Assembly: GCF_026540855.1 (NCBI RefSeq)
Contig: NZ_JALNUP010000016.1
Coordinates: forward strand, 1 to 64,000
DNA from: Sphingomonas sp. GC_Shp_5
Lineage (GTDB): Bacteria; Pseudomonadota; Alphaproteobacteria; Sphingomonadales; Sphingomonadaceae
Direction of reading: 5' to 3'
Length of the DNA stretch: 64,000 bases
A model generated the notes under the pieces. The model did no database searches and was not told the DNA's origin. It saw only the letters and a list, made by a program, of their open reading frames with translations. The translations under genes and the position numbers were made by a program. Below are positions 1 through 7,987 of this stretch, piece after piece (position 1 is the stretch's first letter; the number at the start of each line of letters is the position of its first letter).

Positions 1-351
1 CCTGATGCCTCGACCGAGGCGGTTTCGATTTCCGTGTCGCCACGTCCTTGTGCTGGGCGCGCGGGGCTTCATGGAGGATGACCGCCACCCTCCGAGGACC
101 AGGCACCGGCCTTCCTGCCTACGCCGCGCGCGCGCCGTACCCGATGTCGATAGGCCGATAGGTCGGTCTCACGCGATCCACGCCGCTGAGCTGTTAGAAT
201 CGAGCGCCGCTGTCGTGATGCCGATCGAGGCTTCCACGCGGGCGCGAGCTGGGCACCGTGACGACAAGTTGCGCGACGACGCGCTCCCTCTGACCGGGGC
301 GGAAGGCCAGGCTGGCTCCCATGCCTCGCCGCCAAGGAGCCGCTCCGCGTC
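1..351. other. No supported gene
   Basis: Several frames are open here because of high G+C, but none has a convincing composition, ribosome binding site or recognisable motif. The minus-strand cassette that follows may continue into this stretch, either through the frame ending at 352 or through an overlapping frame at 194-523, but I cannot decide between them. Confidence 0.4.
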
Positions 352-642
352 TCAGATCCGATGCGGGTGCGCCAGCGATCGCGGCGACAGCGCGCGAGCC
401 CCGGATGCGCTCGCGCGTGAGCTGACGCGCAGTCGCCTCGAACCGATGATAGAGCGGAGTGCGCGGTCGCATGATCGCCGATTGGCGATCGAGTTCGGGT
501 GCCAGGCCGCAAGGCCACACCACGGCGGGACCGCCATGCCGTAGGATGGCGGAGGCTCATCAGGCGCGCCGAATAGCTCGAGTTGCTGGGCGCGCGCGGG
601 CGCGGCCGGCACCGCGAGACGCCGGGACGGTCGGGATGGCAT
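352..642 (-). CDS. Hypothetical plasmid protein with N-terminal QLELF motif
   Basis: The frame encodes 96 residues. The ATG at 642 is preceded by a strong GGAGG about six bases upstream and lies 11 bases after the stop of the DUF6884 gene, so translation very likely starts here. Residues 20-24 read QLELF, close to the beta-sliding-clamp pentapeptide, followed by a Pro-rich stretch. The second half is Arg/Ser-rich and looks less protein-like than the overlapping frame at 194-523, so the 3' end may be frameshifted or wrongly assigned. No family is recognised. Confidence 0.35.
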   Translation of the reverse strand: MPSRPSRRLAVPAAPARAQQLELFGAPDEPPPSYGMAVPPWCGLAAWHPNSIANRRSCDRALRSIIGSRRLRVSSRASASGARALSPRSLAHPHRI

Positions 643-653
643 GGCAGCCTCCG

Positions 654-1127
654 TTAAGAGGTGGGGAAGAGATCCAGTTGGGCTGCGCGCCAAGCGCGCT
701 CGCGCCCCTCGGCGATCTGAGCGGCAAGCCATGCTTTTTGCTGGCCGATCCCCATGCCGAGCATGGGAACGGCAGCGCGCTCGCCGGCGAAGGCGAGCAG
801 CGGCTCGCGGTAGAGACGCCCGGCGAGGAAGACGATCGGCCCCGCATGGCGAGGTCCGATCGCGCGTCGTAGTTGGCGGACCGTCTTCTCGCCCCACAGA
901 CGCCGCTCTGCGGCCGATAGGTCGCGGAGGGTGGCGTCGTAAGGGGCGAGGCGTTGCGAGGGCTTCACGAGGCCGTGTGCGGCCGAGAGCACGAACCAGC
1001 GGTCGCCGGTTTCCTCGACGTAGGTTCGTGCCTTACGGAACCAGTCGGAGCGATACAGATCGGCTGCGCGCGCGGGGCGATCGTGCTTCTGCGAGACGCA
1101 GGCGACGAGATAGATCGGCGATTCCAC
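654..1127 (-). CDS. DUF6884 domain protein
   Basis: A 157-residue protein that opens with a short beta strand and the LVACVSQKHD segment, followed by YRSDWFRKAR and the ALVKP-like HGLVKP block typical of the DUF6884 (YaaA-like) family found on many plasmids. The biochemical role is not established. The extreme C terminus reads AAQLDLFPTS: QLDLF exactly fits the consensus QL(S/D)LF peptide used to bind the DNA polymerase beta clamp, which hints at recruitment to replicating plasmid DNA (inference). It sits in a tight minus-strand gene series, 7 bases after the upstream gene. Confidence 0.75.
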   Translation of the reverse strand: MESPIYLVACVSQKHDRPARAADLYRSDWFRKARTYVEETGDRWFVLSAAHGLVKPSQRLAPYDATLRDLSAAERRLWGEKTVRQLRRAIGPRHAGPIVFLAGRLYREPLLAFAGERAAVPMLGMGIGQQKAWLAAQIAEGRERAWRAAQLDLFPTS

Positions 1128-1134
1128 GAAGCGC

Positions 1135-1428
1135 CTATCGCGGAGGATCGATCAGGCCGGGGCGGCGCGGTCGCGCCGGGGCGGCAAGTTGATCGATGGT
1201 GAGTTGGCGGTGCAGCGTCGCCGGCAGATCGGGGACGTGCCGGCGAGCGACGACGATCAGCGGGTCGGGGATCGGTGCTTCGCCGTAGAAGGCGCCGAGC
1301 CAGATGGACGGACCGTCGTCTTCGTCCTGTTCCTCGCCGGTCCAGACCTGGAGGAAGAAGGAGGCGAGCGGCGCATCCCATCCGATCGACACGCGGGCGG
1401 GACCGTTCTCGAAATCATGGCGGCTCAT
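1135..1428 (-). CDS. Hypothetical protein, 97 aa
   Basis: A small acidic and Trp-containing protein (FFLQVWTGEEQDEDDGPSIW near the N terminus), with a Pro/Arg-rich tail. It is closely packed between two other small genes of the same strand, with 12 bases to the gene upstream and 7 to the DUF6884 gene downstream, which supports co-transcription. I do not recognise a family. Amino-acid composition and spacing make it more likely real than a shadow. Confidence 0.55.
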   Translation of the reverse strand: MSRHDFENGPARVSIGWDAPLASFFLQVWTGEEQDEDDGPSIWLGAFYGEAPIPDPLIVVARRHVPDLPATLHRQLTIDQLAAPARPRRPGLIDPPR

Positions 1429-1440
1429 CGAGAGGTCTTC

Positions 1441-1716
1441 CTATGCGAGGCCATCGGCGCCCGGCGCGAGGCGCTTTTCAGCCTCGTCGAGCGTCGCCTT
1501 GCTCAAGGCGTCGACCCGGCTTGGACCCTGGCGGTTCCGGATGTGTCGAAGGCCGGCACCGTTCGGCTCGCTGTCATCCTTGCCGAACAGGTAGAGGTCA
1601 AGCAGCTTGCTCTTCCAGCGGCGACCGTTGCGGCGCCGGAAATCGACGAGGGTACGCAGCTCCTCGTCGGACCACGCGGGCATCGGCACCCGCACGGGCT
1701 TCGAATAGTCGGTCAT
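1441..1716 (-). CDS. Hypothetical protein, 91 aa
   Basis: I take the ATG at 1716 (MTDYSKPVRVPMPAW) rather than the longer in-frame extension to 1782, because the extension overlaps the neighbouring gene and is low in complexity. The protein has a charged helix-rich pattern (WSDEELRTLVDFRRRNGRRWKSKLLDLYLFG), reminiscent of small DNA-associated proteins, but no family is recognised. It follows the 59-residue gene by 11 bases in the same operon. Confidence 0.55.
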   Translation of the reverse strand: MTDYSKPVRVPMPAWSDEELRTLVDFRRRNGRRWKSKLLDLYLFGKDDSEPNGAGLRHIRNRQGPSRVDALSKATLDEAEKRLAPGADGLA

Positions 1717-1727
1717 GCTCGGCGTCC

Positions 1728-1907
1728 TCAATCTGGGTTCGAGCCTGTGGCCCGGAGGTAGCGAAGGAAATCCCGGCTCCATGTGTGCGGGATCGGCTTG
1801 GGCAGGCGCTCATGCGTCACGGTCGGGCCGTCGAAGAGATCGGGCTGGCGCCCGATCACGAGTGGCTGGATGACGTGACGCGGCTGCCGGATGCAGTCGC
1901 GCGCCAT
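1728..1907 (-). CDS. Hypothetical protein, 59 aa, with QPDLF motif
   Basis: This short gene starts at an ATG (1907-1905) that overlaps the TGA stop of the upstream gene as TGATG, a typical translational coupling arrangement. The product reads MARDCIRQPRHVIQPLVIG, then RQPDLFDGPT, and ends in a basic HTWSRDFLRYLRATG segment. QPDLF resembles the clamp-binding pentapeptide seen in neighbouring genes. No family is recognised. Confidence 0.5.
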   Translation of the reverse strand: MARDCIRQPRHVIQPLVIGRQPDLFDGPTVTHERLPKPIPHTWSRDFLRYLRATGSNPD

Positions 1908-2365
1908 CAGGCAAGGACCGTTTCCGGGTAGTGGGCGCGCAGGTTGGCGATTGCACGTTCGCCGTCTGGGTAGGGCGGCCGCATGATGCTGATCGCGGAG
2001 CGGATCGCAGCGGCGAGATCCGCATGGTGGATCACTGGCGACGTGCTGTCGGGATATTCGACAGGTGCGGTGAAGCCGGCATGAAACCAGCGGCCGAGCC
2101 CCTCGTCGAGCTGGCAAGCGTAGGTCGAGGCCGGCTCATTTTCAGGATCGAAGCGGATGGCGAGTTCGACGTAGCGGCCGAAGTCGTGGTGCGATCCGTG
2201 GCGGACGAAGGTGGCGCCCTCGGGGGGCGGTCCATAGTGCGCAATGAGCGCGGCCTGGTAGCAGTCGACTTCGAGGCGATTGAGCCGGTCAAAGTCCGGC
2301 GTGCGGCCGAGCTGCGCGGTATCTTCCTCGGCAGGGCTGGCGCCGATGATGAAAAGTTCGGTCAT
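1907..2365 (-). CDS. Hypothetical protein, 152 aa
   Basis: The chosen ATG at 2365 gives MTELFIIGASPAEEDTAQLG; a longer in-frame extension to 2407 is possible but low in complexity. The product is soluble, with alternating helical and strand-like segments (YQAALIAHYGPPPEGATFVRHGSHHDFGRYVELAIRF). It contains no signal peptide or membrane segment. It appears to be the first gene of the minus-strand series running down to about 350, before the transposon-split gene. No family is recognised. Confidence 0.6.
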   Translation of the reverse strand: MTELFIIGASPAEEDTAQLGRTPDFDRLNRLEVDCYQAALIAHYGPPPEGATFVRHGSHHDFGRYVELAIRFDPENEPASTYACQLDEGLGRWFHAGFTAPVEYPDSTSPVIHHADLAAAIRSAISIMRPPYPDGERAIANLRAHYPETVLA

Positions 2366-2465
2366 GGTGGGGCTCCGGTCGAGCAGACCGGGGATCGGGC
2401 CGCTCAAAGCGCCAAAGCGTCCTCACCTCTCTCACGGCGAAGCCGTGGCGGGCGGGGAAAAGCAG

Positions 2466-2569
2466 CTAGTTCGTCGTCGTCCCGGCCTTCGCGATGAAGC
2501 TGCCGCGCCCGTTGCGGAAGGCTCCCACGACATTTCCGGCATCCCAGTGCCCGCTGAGAATCCCCTTTC
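2466..2569 (-). pseudogene. 3' half of a 70-codon gene split by the transposon
   Basis: The codons run KGILSGHWDAGNVVGAF... to a TAG at 2466-2468. Removing the element at 2570-13287 and one copy of CTTTC joins this piece in frame to the 5' part at 13288-13401, giving an uninterrupted 70-residue protein. The function of the intact gene is unknown. The fragment alone has no start codon other than those supplied by transposon sequence. Confidence 0.75.
2565..2569. repeat. Target site duplication CTTTC (left copy)
   Basis: CTTTC immediately precedes the left inverted repeat and is repeated immediately after the right inverted repeat at 13288-13292. A 5-bp duplication is the hallmark of Tn3-family transposition. 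Confidence 0.92.
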
Positions 2570-2607
2570 GGGGTCGGTACATAGAACGGACCCAGATATA
2601 CGCTAAG
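2570..2607 (+). repeat. Left terminal inverted repeat of the Tn3-family element (38 bp)
   Basis: It reads GGGGTCGGTACATAGAACGG and onwards to CGCTAAG, and is the exact reverse complement of 13250-13287. Confidence 0.95.
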
Positions 2608-2907
2608 CGCCGACAGGTCTGCTTGGGTGTCCGAAAACACCCGTTTGTCGCGCATCTGCGATGGCGATAGGGTTTTCCGTCATCCCTGGTGCCTAGCGAC
2701 GACTTTTGGGACAAAGCCGTCGTAGCAAGCTCAGCCACATTGAGTCGATCTACGGGAAAGGCTGTCTTGCACTCGGCGCCTCTTGCGCGACGGCATGGCG
2801 ATCGCTCCCCCCGTCTAGAAAGGGATAGGCTATCGAAAGAGTCTGGGTGACATCGTCCAGCCAAACGATCAATTTCGCTATTGATTTCATCATGGTAGGC
2901 CGCTTGC
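2608..2907. other. Non-coding left end of the transposon
   Basis: No gene is supported in these 300 bases. The sequence just inside the repeat (GCGCCGACAGGTCTGC) resembles that just inside the degenerate internal repeat near 4606-4622. A stem of ACGAC/GTCGT lies around 2699-2724. The region should contain the promoter of the sulfite oxidase gene and could contain a res site, but I see no clear resolvase-site pattern. Confidence 0.4.
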
Positions 2908-3993
2908 ATGACCGCATCCGATCGCGCCGAACAGAATCTAATCCTCCGCTGTCCGGAGCCGCTCAATGCGGAAACGCCTCCGGATAAACTGATCACGTCC
3001 TTCCTGACGCCGCAGGCGAATTTCTACATCCGCAGTCACGGACCTACGCCGGAGCTGGCCGACGATCATCGTATAGCGCTGGACGGCTTGGTCGACCGCC
3101 CGCGCTCCTACACGGTCGCCGAACTTCAAACGGCATTTGCGACCCGGACAGTGACCGCGACCATGCAGTGCGCCGGCAATCGTCGGGCACATCTTCAAGA
3201 CGTGGAAAAGACTTCGGGCGATCCCTGGGACGTGGGCGCGATCGGCAATGCGGCTTGGACCGGCGTCGCACTGCGCGACGTGCTCGCCGCGGCCGGCATC
3301 CAGGACGGCGCGTCGTTCGTCGGCACTACGGGTGCCGACGACGTCGATGTCGATGGTGAGACGGCGCCGTTCGGTGCCTCGATCTCGATCGCCAAGGCAC
3401 TAGAGCCTGACGTGCTGATCGCCTGGGCGATGAACGGCGAGGCGCTGGCCCCCGAACATGGCGCACCGCTGCGGCTCGTCGTGCCGGGTTATGCGGGCGT
3501 TCGTAGCGCCAAGTGGCTGACGCGCATCGAGGTGCGCGATCGCCCATCCGATGCGCCGATCCAGGCCAAGGACTATAAACTCTTTCCGGCATCGGTAGCG
3601 AAGGAGGACGCAGACTGGGATGAGGGCCTGACGATCGAGGAGATGCCGCTCAACGCTGCGATCTGCTCGCCCGTGGACGGCGGGCATGTCGGCGCCGGCG
3701 CGTGCGGAATCGCGGGCTATGCGATCGCCTTCGGCCGAGCGGTCTCTCGCGTCGAGGTCTCCGTCAATGGAGGCACCGACTGGCTGCAGGCGGAACTGAC
3801 CACGGAACCCGATGCACCCTGGAGCTGGACACAGTGGCACGTCACGGTCGATCTGTCTCCCGGACTCCACGTCCTGGTCGTGCGCGCCGTCGACGGTGCC
3901 GGGCAGATGCAGCCCGAACGACCCGAGGCGATCTGGAACTTCGCCGGCTATCTCTCGACCGCTTGGCATCGCATCACCGTCACCGCCGGCTGA
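2908..3993 (+). CDS. Molybdenum sulfite oxidase family protein (no signal peptide)
   Basis: The 361-residue protein matches the eukaryotic-type sulfite oxidase fold: a molybdopterin domain with the cysteine ligand in QCAGNRR (about residues 91-97) and a C-terminal dimerisation domain with VEVSVNGGTDW. It would oxidise sulfite to sulfate using the molybdenum cofactor. Unlike the SorA-like protein in the same transposon it has no Tat signal, so a cytoplasmic location is inferred. Its stop overlaps the ATG of the DUF202 gene (TGATG), implying co-expression. The electron acceptor is unknown; the DUF202 membrane protein next to it could provide a membrane link (speculative). Confidence 0.85.
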   Translation: MTASDRAEQNLILRCPEPLNAETPPDKLITSFLTPQANFYIRSHGPTPELADDHRIALDGLVDRPRSYTVAELQTAFATRTVTATMQCAGNRRAHLQDVEKTSGDPWDVGAIGNAAWTGVALRDVLAAAGIQDGASFVGTTGADDVDVDGETAPFGASISIAKALEPDVLIAWAMNGEALAPEHGAPLRLVVPGYAGVRSAKWLTRIEVRDRPSDAPIQAKDYKLFPASVAKEDADWDEGLTIEEMPLNAAICSPVDGGHVGAGACGIAGYAIAFGRAVSRVEVSVNGGTDWLQAELTTEPDAPWSWTQWHVTVDLSPGLHVLVVRAVDGAGQMQPERPEAIWNFAGYLSTAWHRITVTAG

Positions 3994-4433
3994 TGAACGC
4001 GCCGCACGACGCCGATCGGGCCCATGCGAAGCTGGCGGAGAGCGCGAGCACGCTGAAGGACAGCGCAGTCCAGCAGGTGGACAGCGCTGATCGTCGCACG
4101 GAGCTTGCCGCAGACCGCACAATCCTCGCCGGTGAACGCACCTATGCCGCCTGGGTGCGTACCGGACTGGCGGCGCTCGCTTCCGGGATCGGCGCGCGCG
4201 CGCTGCTCAAGGACGTCGTGTTCCCGTGGCTGGCGACGGCGACCGGGACCATGCTGATCCTGTTCAGCGCCTTTTGCTTTGTCGCCGCGGTGTGGCGCGA
4301 GATGGGTGCCGGCGCCCCGCCGCCACGACCCGACATCAAGCGCCTGCCAGCGGCGTTGCTCCTGGTAATGAACGGGTTTCTTATGCTCGTGTCGCTGGCC
4401 GCGCTCGTCGGCATCTGGACGGCGCGCTCGTAG
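3993..4433 (+). CDS. DUF202 family membrane protein
   Basis: This 146-residue protein starts at the ATG overlapping the sulfite oxidase stop. After a charged N-terminal helix (about residues 1-45) comes the DUF202 signature LAADRTILAGERTYAAWVRTGLA, then three predicted membrane spans (around VVFPWLATATGTMLILF, the AFCFVAAVW segment, and LLLVMNGFLMLVSLAALVGIW). Members of this family are small inner-membrane proteins of unknown function. Coupling to sulfite oxidase suggests a shared role at the membrane (inference). Confidence 0.8.
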   Translation: MNAPHDADRAHAKLAESASTLKDSAVQQVDSADRRTELAADRTILAGERTYAAWVRTGLAALASGIGARALLKDVVFPWLATATGTMLILFSAFCFVAAVWREMGAGAPPPRPDIKRLPAALLLVMNGFLMLVSLAALVGIWTARS

Positions 4434-4452
4434 CGCAGCAGCGCTAACCACG

Positions 4453-4569
4453 CTACGGGCCGATCAGACCCGGCAGCGCATCGGCGGCTTTCGTGCGGTA
4501 TCGCCCCTTGTGACGCAGCCCGAAAACGACGCGCGGGTCGAAACCGATCGGTCCCGCATGTAGCGTACC
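4453..4569 (-). pseudogene. C-terminal remnant of a LysR-family regulator
   Basis: The minus strand encodes about 38 residues (GTLH..., then FGLRHKGRYRTKAADALPGL) that align with the last residues of the LysR protein at 9136-10008 (GTLH..., YALRHKERYRTRAADALTDL). The similarity stops exactly at 4569, where a degenerate Tn3-type inverted repeat starts at 4570. The rest of the gene is absent. It therefore looks like a LysR gene cut by an older insertion. Confidence 0.75.
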
Positions 4570-4607
4570 CGGGTCGGTCCATATAACGGGCTCAGATAGA
4601 CCCTGGC
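4570..4607 (+). repeat. Degenerate internal copy of the transposon left inverted repeat
   Basis: Without gaps it matches the 38-bp terminal repeat at 28 of 38 positions, including GGGTCGGT, AACGG and CAGATA, in the same orientation as the left end at 2570. It abuts the LysR remnant. It is probably the end of an earlier or related Tn3-family element now buried inside the present one. Confidence 0.75.
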
Positions 4608-4682
4608 GACTGACAGGTCCGAGCATTTGCCCGACCAACATGCCCATTGACGGTTGGGGCAAACGTCTCATAGATCGATCTC

Positions 4683-4744
4683 GGCACTGGATTTCTGCCG
4701 GGCAATTTGGCCGAACCGCTCTGACATGAGCTGATGATTCCTAC
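4683..4744 (+). ncRNA. Fluoride riboswitch (crcB motif) in the leader of the transposon ClC-F gene
   Basis: The leader shows the crcB-motif order: stem GGCA (4683-4686)/TGCC (4696-4699) around CTGGATTTC, then AACCGC, a hairpin GCTC/GAGC (718-721 and 728-731 of the 4-kb block), and the conserved TGATGATTCCTAC ending at 4744. The gene starts 30 bases later with AAGGAGGA and GTG. Compared with the copy at 49194, the first stem changes G-C to A-U, a compensatory change that supports pairing. Fluoride binding should raise expression of the antiporter. Confidence 0.85.
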
Positions 4745-4773
4745 TTGGCGCCGTCAGGCAGCAAGGAGGAATT

Positions 4774-6138
4774 GTGCGCGCTACCTTTCGCAATCTCGTC
4801 GACATGCTGAACGTCGCGGCATTCATGCGCAATCGGCACGAGCATGCCGTTTCGGTCGTACGTTGGGCGCTGATCCTGCTGCCCATGGCGGCACTCGTCG
4901 GGACGCTATGTGCGGCGTTCCTGTTGAGCCTCGATACCGTTACCCGCCTGCGGTTTGCGTCGCCTTGGCTGCTCTATCTGCTGCCGGTGGGCGGGTTCGT
5001 GGTCGGATTCCTTTACCATGTCACCGGGCGCACGGTGGAAGGCGGCAACAACCTGATCGTCGAGCAGATCCACGAGCCGGGCGGCGGTGTGCCACTGCGG
5101 ATGGCGCCGCTCATCTTCTTCGGCACAGTGGTGACGCATCTTTTCGGTGGCTCGGCCGGACGTGAAGGCACCGCCGTCCAATTAGGCGGAAGCCTTGCCA
5201 GCGGTTTCGGCCGCGCGCTCCACCTCGATGCGGGCGGCACGCGCATCCTGTTGATGACGGGTATCGCAGCCGGGTTCGGCGCGGTCTTCGGCACGCCGAT
5301 CGCAGGAGCGGTCTTCGCGCTCGAAGTGCTGGCGATCGGCCGCGTTGAATATTCCGCGCTGGTGCCTTGCCTTGTTGCAGCGCTGGTCGGCGATTGGACG
5401 TGCCTCGCCTGGGGTATCCATCACGGTGTCTACCCGATCGGTGCGTTGATACCCGTCGATGCGCTGCTCGTGACGAAGGCAGGTGTTGCGGGGATCATAT
5501 TCGGACTGGTCGGTCTGGCCTTCGCCGAAGCCAACCACGTGGTCGGGGGATGGCTCAAGCGGATCGTTCCCTATGGTCCACTACGTCCAGTGATCGGCGG
5601 GGCCGTCGTTATCGCGCTCGTCTTCCTGTTCGGCACGCGCGACTATCTGGGCCTGGGTGTCCTGGCAGCGGGGCCCGACAGCCTTACCATCGCCAGCTTC
5701 TTCGGACCGGACACGCATCGGTGGAGTTGGGCGATCAAGCTGCTGTTTACCGTCGTCACGCTCGGCGCGGGTTTCAAAGGCGGTGAAGTCACGCCTTTGT
5801 TCTTCATCGGCGCAGCGCTCGGTAACGCGCTGGCGCCTTTCTTGGGCGTGCCGACGGGCCTGTTCGCCGCGATCGGCTTTGTCGCGGTGTTTGCCGGGGC
5901 CGCCAATACCCCGCTCGCCTGCACCTTCAGGGGAATCGAACTGTTCGGCGCCGCCTATGCGGTGCCGATCGCCGTCGCCTGTTTCGTGGCCTATCTCTGC
6001 TCGGGCCACAACGGCATCTACCTGTCGCAGCGCGTTGCGATACCCAAGGTGCCGGCAGACGGTCTGGCGCCCAATGCGACACTGCGCGAGACACGTACAC
6101 GCCGCACAGCACTTCGCGCGCAAAACCGCGTGTCGTGA
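4774..6138 (+). CDS. clcF: ClC-F type fluoride/proton antiporter (transposon copy)
   Basis: A 454-residue ClC channel-family membrane protein. Residues near 85-100 read [19 protein letters not shown] replaces the GSGIP anion filter of chloride transporters, as in the fluoride-specific ClC-F clade. The proton-coupling glutamate lies in [10 protein letters not shown] (about 128-137), and [11 protein letters not shown] and GAANTPLAC are also typical. It should export fluoride in exchange for protons. The GTG start at 4774 follows AAGGAGGA. The fluoride riboswitch immediately upstream supports the specificity. It is a close paralogue of the gene at 49286. Confidence 0.93.
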   Translation: MRATFRNLVDMLNVAAFMRNRHEHAVSVVRWALILLPMAALVGTLCAAFLLSLDTVTRLRFASPWLLYLLPVGGFVVGFLYHVTGRTVEGGNNLIVEQIHEPGGGVPLRMAPLIFFGTVVTHLFGGSAGREGTAVQLGGSLASGFGRALHLDAGGTRILLMTGIAAGFGAVFGTPIAGAVFALEVLAIGRVEYSALVPCLVAALVGDWTCLAWGIHHGVYPIGALIPVDALLVTKAGVAGIIFGLVGLAFAEANHVVGGWLKRIVPYGPLRPVIGGAVVIALVFLFGTRDYLGLGVLAAGPDSLTIASFFGPDTHRWSWAIKLLFTVVTLGAGFKGGEVTPLFFIGAALGNALAPFLGVPTGLFAAIGFVAVFAGAANTPLACTFRGIELFGAAYAVPIAVACFVAYLCSGHNGIYLSQRVAIPKVPADGLAPNATLRETRTRRTALRAQNRVS

Positions 6139-6147
6139 GTTGATGGC

Positions 6148-6624
6148 TTAACCTGATCCTCCCGATACGTCGGGCGCAGCCTTCGGATCGGGGTCCTGTG
6201 CCTTGCCCTTCGCGGCGCCCGGCTGCTTCGTGCTCATGGCAGTCAGATAGGCGACGATCGCCGGTACGTCGGCTGCGGCGACGGGTGCCTTGTAGACCTC
6301 GCGCATCTTGGTGACCTCCGCGGTCCACTGGTCGCCAGAGAGTGGTGGCTGGTTCAGCGCCATGCTCGCCGAATGACACGACGTGCAGTTGGCATTGATG
6401 ACATCGGCATGCGGGCCGGCGGGATATTGACCTTCGTCGGTCGGAAGATCGACCGAGGTGGACGCCAGCGAAAAGCCGCGCGCCGAGACGCTTGGCGGCG
6501 GTGGTGCGGTCGGGGCCGCAGGCGGCGGGGCGACGCGGCTGTTCGGGGCACCGATCGCGAGCAGAAGAACGACGGTCGCGCCGACGAACGCGAACGACAG
6601 CGTGCCGATGGAAGGCGTTTTCAT
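6148..6624 (-). CDS. sorB: SorB-like cytochrome c subunit of sulfite dehydrogenase
   Basis: The 158-residue protein has an N-terminal hydrophobic signal or anchor (about residues 8-26), a Pro/Ala-rich linker, and a single haem c motif CTSCH at about residues 80-84, with a candidate distal methionine further on. It lies 12 bases after the SorA-like gene, as in sorAB operons where SorB accepts electrons from the molybdenum subunit and passes them to the respiratory chain in the periplasm. The extended Lys/Asp/Pro-rich tail is unusual. Confidence 0.85.
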   Translation of the reverse strand: MKTPSIGTLSFAFVGATVVLLLAIGAPNSRVAPPPAAPTAPPPPSVSARGFSLASTSVDLPTDEGQYPAGPHADVINANCTSCHSASMALNQPPLSGDQWTAEVTKMREVYKAPVAAADVPAIVAYLTAMSTKQPGAAKGKAQDPDPKAAPDVSGGSG

Positions 6625-6636
6625 GCGGTGCGCTCC

Positions 6637-7860
6637 TCAGCCGACGACGATGTTGGTGGTTTCGATGTTGCCGCGCATGAACCCGCCCGGATTCCAGATC
6701 GGCGTCATCGGCTGCGCGATGCCGGCGGTGTTCCAGCAGCGCGACATCAGCTTTGTTGGGCCCGCATGCGTGAGTGGAACCTGCGCATCCCAGCGGCGGA
6801 AACTGTATTTGCCGTGATCGGGGCCGAGCGTCGTCTTGTACCAGGTCTTGCCGTTGTCGGTCGACACATCGACCTTGGCGACGCCGCAATCGCCCCCCAT
6901 CGCAATACCGCCCAGTGGGATCGAGCGATCGAACGCGATCGCCTGCCCCTCGTCGAGGCTCGTGACCCAGCTGCGCGGGATCATCTTGTTGATGGGGACG
7001 GTCGGAAAATCCTTCTGGCCAGGCCGCACGTTCGCGCCGGGCGTGGCGGGCACCTTGTACGCCTTGGCCATCCAGTAACCGTCGTCGGGCGCGGCAAGCA
7101 CCTCGATGTCGTTCAGCATCTTGACCCAGTAGGTCGAATACCAGCCGGGTACGATCAGCCGGACCGGGAAGCCGTTGAGGAGCGGCATCTGTTTGCCGTT
7201 CATCCCGAAGGCGAGCATCACCTCGCCGTCGCGCGCATGGTCGATCGACAGCGACTTGGCGAAATCCGGTCCGCCCGCGACCACCGGCTGGTCGAGCGCA
7301 CCGAACCGCACCGCGACCGCGCCCGGCTTCACGCCGGCGATATCGAGCACATCCCGCAGCCGCACGCCGAGCCATTTGGCGTTGCCCATCGCCCCGTGAC
7401 GCCACTGCGCACCCGCCACCGGAGGCTGGAACAACGCCCGCGAATTGCCCGAGCATTGGTTGATTGCCGCCAACTCGACGCGCGGCAGCTTCAGCAGTTG
7501 CGCGAGCGAGATCGACAGCGGACGCGTGACCGCGCCGTACACCTTGATCCGGAACGCCTCGACATCGATCGCGGTCGGAATGTCGGCCCAGTGCCAGCGG
7601 ACGAAGAACTGGTCGTTCGGCGTGAAGACGTCGCCATTGAACACGCTCATCGGCGTTTCCAGCAACGGCGGGTGGATACGCTGGAGGATCATGTTGCCCT
7701 TGCCGGGGAACGCGCTGGTCATGGGCCGTTCCGATGGGCCACCTGGCAGATGCAGATCGACCATGCTCTGCGCCAGCGCGGGTGCGGCGATCAGCGCGCC
7801 GCTACCGATCGCGGCTTCTGAGAGAAAGCGACGGCGGTTCGTCGCCTGCGCCAATTTCAT
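6637..7860 (-). CDS. sorA: SorA-like periplasmic sulfite:cytochrome c oxidoreductase, molybdenum subunit
   Basis: The ATG at 7860 gives a Tat signal (TNRRRFLSEAAIGSGALIAAP), preferred over the in-frame start at 7881. The mature protein is a sulfite oxidase family member with the molybdenum cysteine in NQCSGNSR, FGMNGKQMPLLNGFPVRLIVPGW and a C-terminal dimerisation domain. It oxidises periplasmic sulfite to sulfate and hands electrons to the SorB cytochrome encoded directly downstream. The 407-residue length is normal for SorA. It is the second sulfite oxidase of the transposon. Confidence 0.9.
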   Translation of the reverse strand: MKLAQATNRRRFLSEAAIGSGALIAAPALAQSMVDLHLPGGPSERPMTSAFPGKGNMILQRIHPPLLETPMSVFNGDVFTPNDQFFVRWHWADIPTAIDVEAFRIKVYGAVTRPLSISLAQLLKLPRVELAAINQCSGNSRALFQPPVAGAQWRHGAMGNAKWLGVRLRDVLDIAGVKPGAVAVRFGALDQPVVAGGPDFAKSLSIDHARDGEVMLAFGMNGKQMPLLNGFPVRLIVPGWYSTYWVKMLNDIEVLAAPDDGYWMAKAYKVPATPGANVRPGQKDFPTVPINKMIPRSWVTSLDEGQAIAFDRSIPLGGIAMGGDCGVAKVDVSTDNGKTWYKTTLGPDHGKYSFRRWDAQVPLTHAGPTKLMSRCWNTAGIAQPMTPIWNPGGFMRGNIETTNIVVG

Positions 7861-7987
7861 ATCCAGGCTGTCCACCAGCATTCTCCCTTCGATGTCATGC
7901 TTTTATGCGCGACCCGTCCGCCGGTCTGCCCGGTACGGGTCGATCGGATGCGACGGTTCGATCCGACAGGACGATCAGTTCGGCCCA

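Noticed and set aside
194..523. Alternative minus-strand frame overlapping the 352-642 gene
   Set aside because: Part of it (RFEATARQLTRERIRGSRAV) looks protein-like, but it has no good start signal and overlaps the gene with a strong ribosome binding site. It may be the continuation of that gene after a frameshift, which cannot be decided here.
1189..1931. Long plus-strand open frames opposite the small minus-strand genes
   Set aside because: They run antisense to closely packed genes, have no ribosome binding sites and show the Arg-rich composition of shadow frames in G+C-rich DNA.
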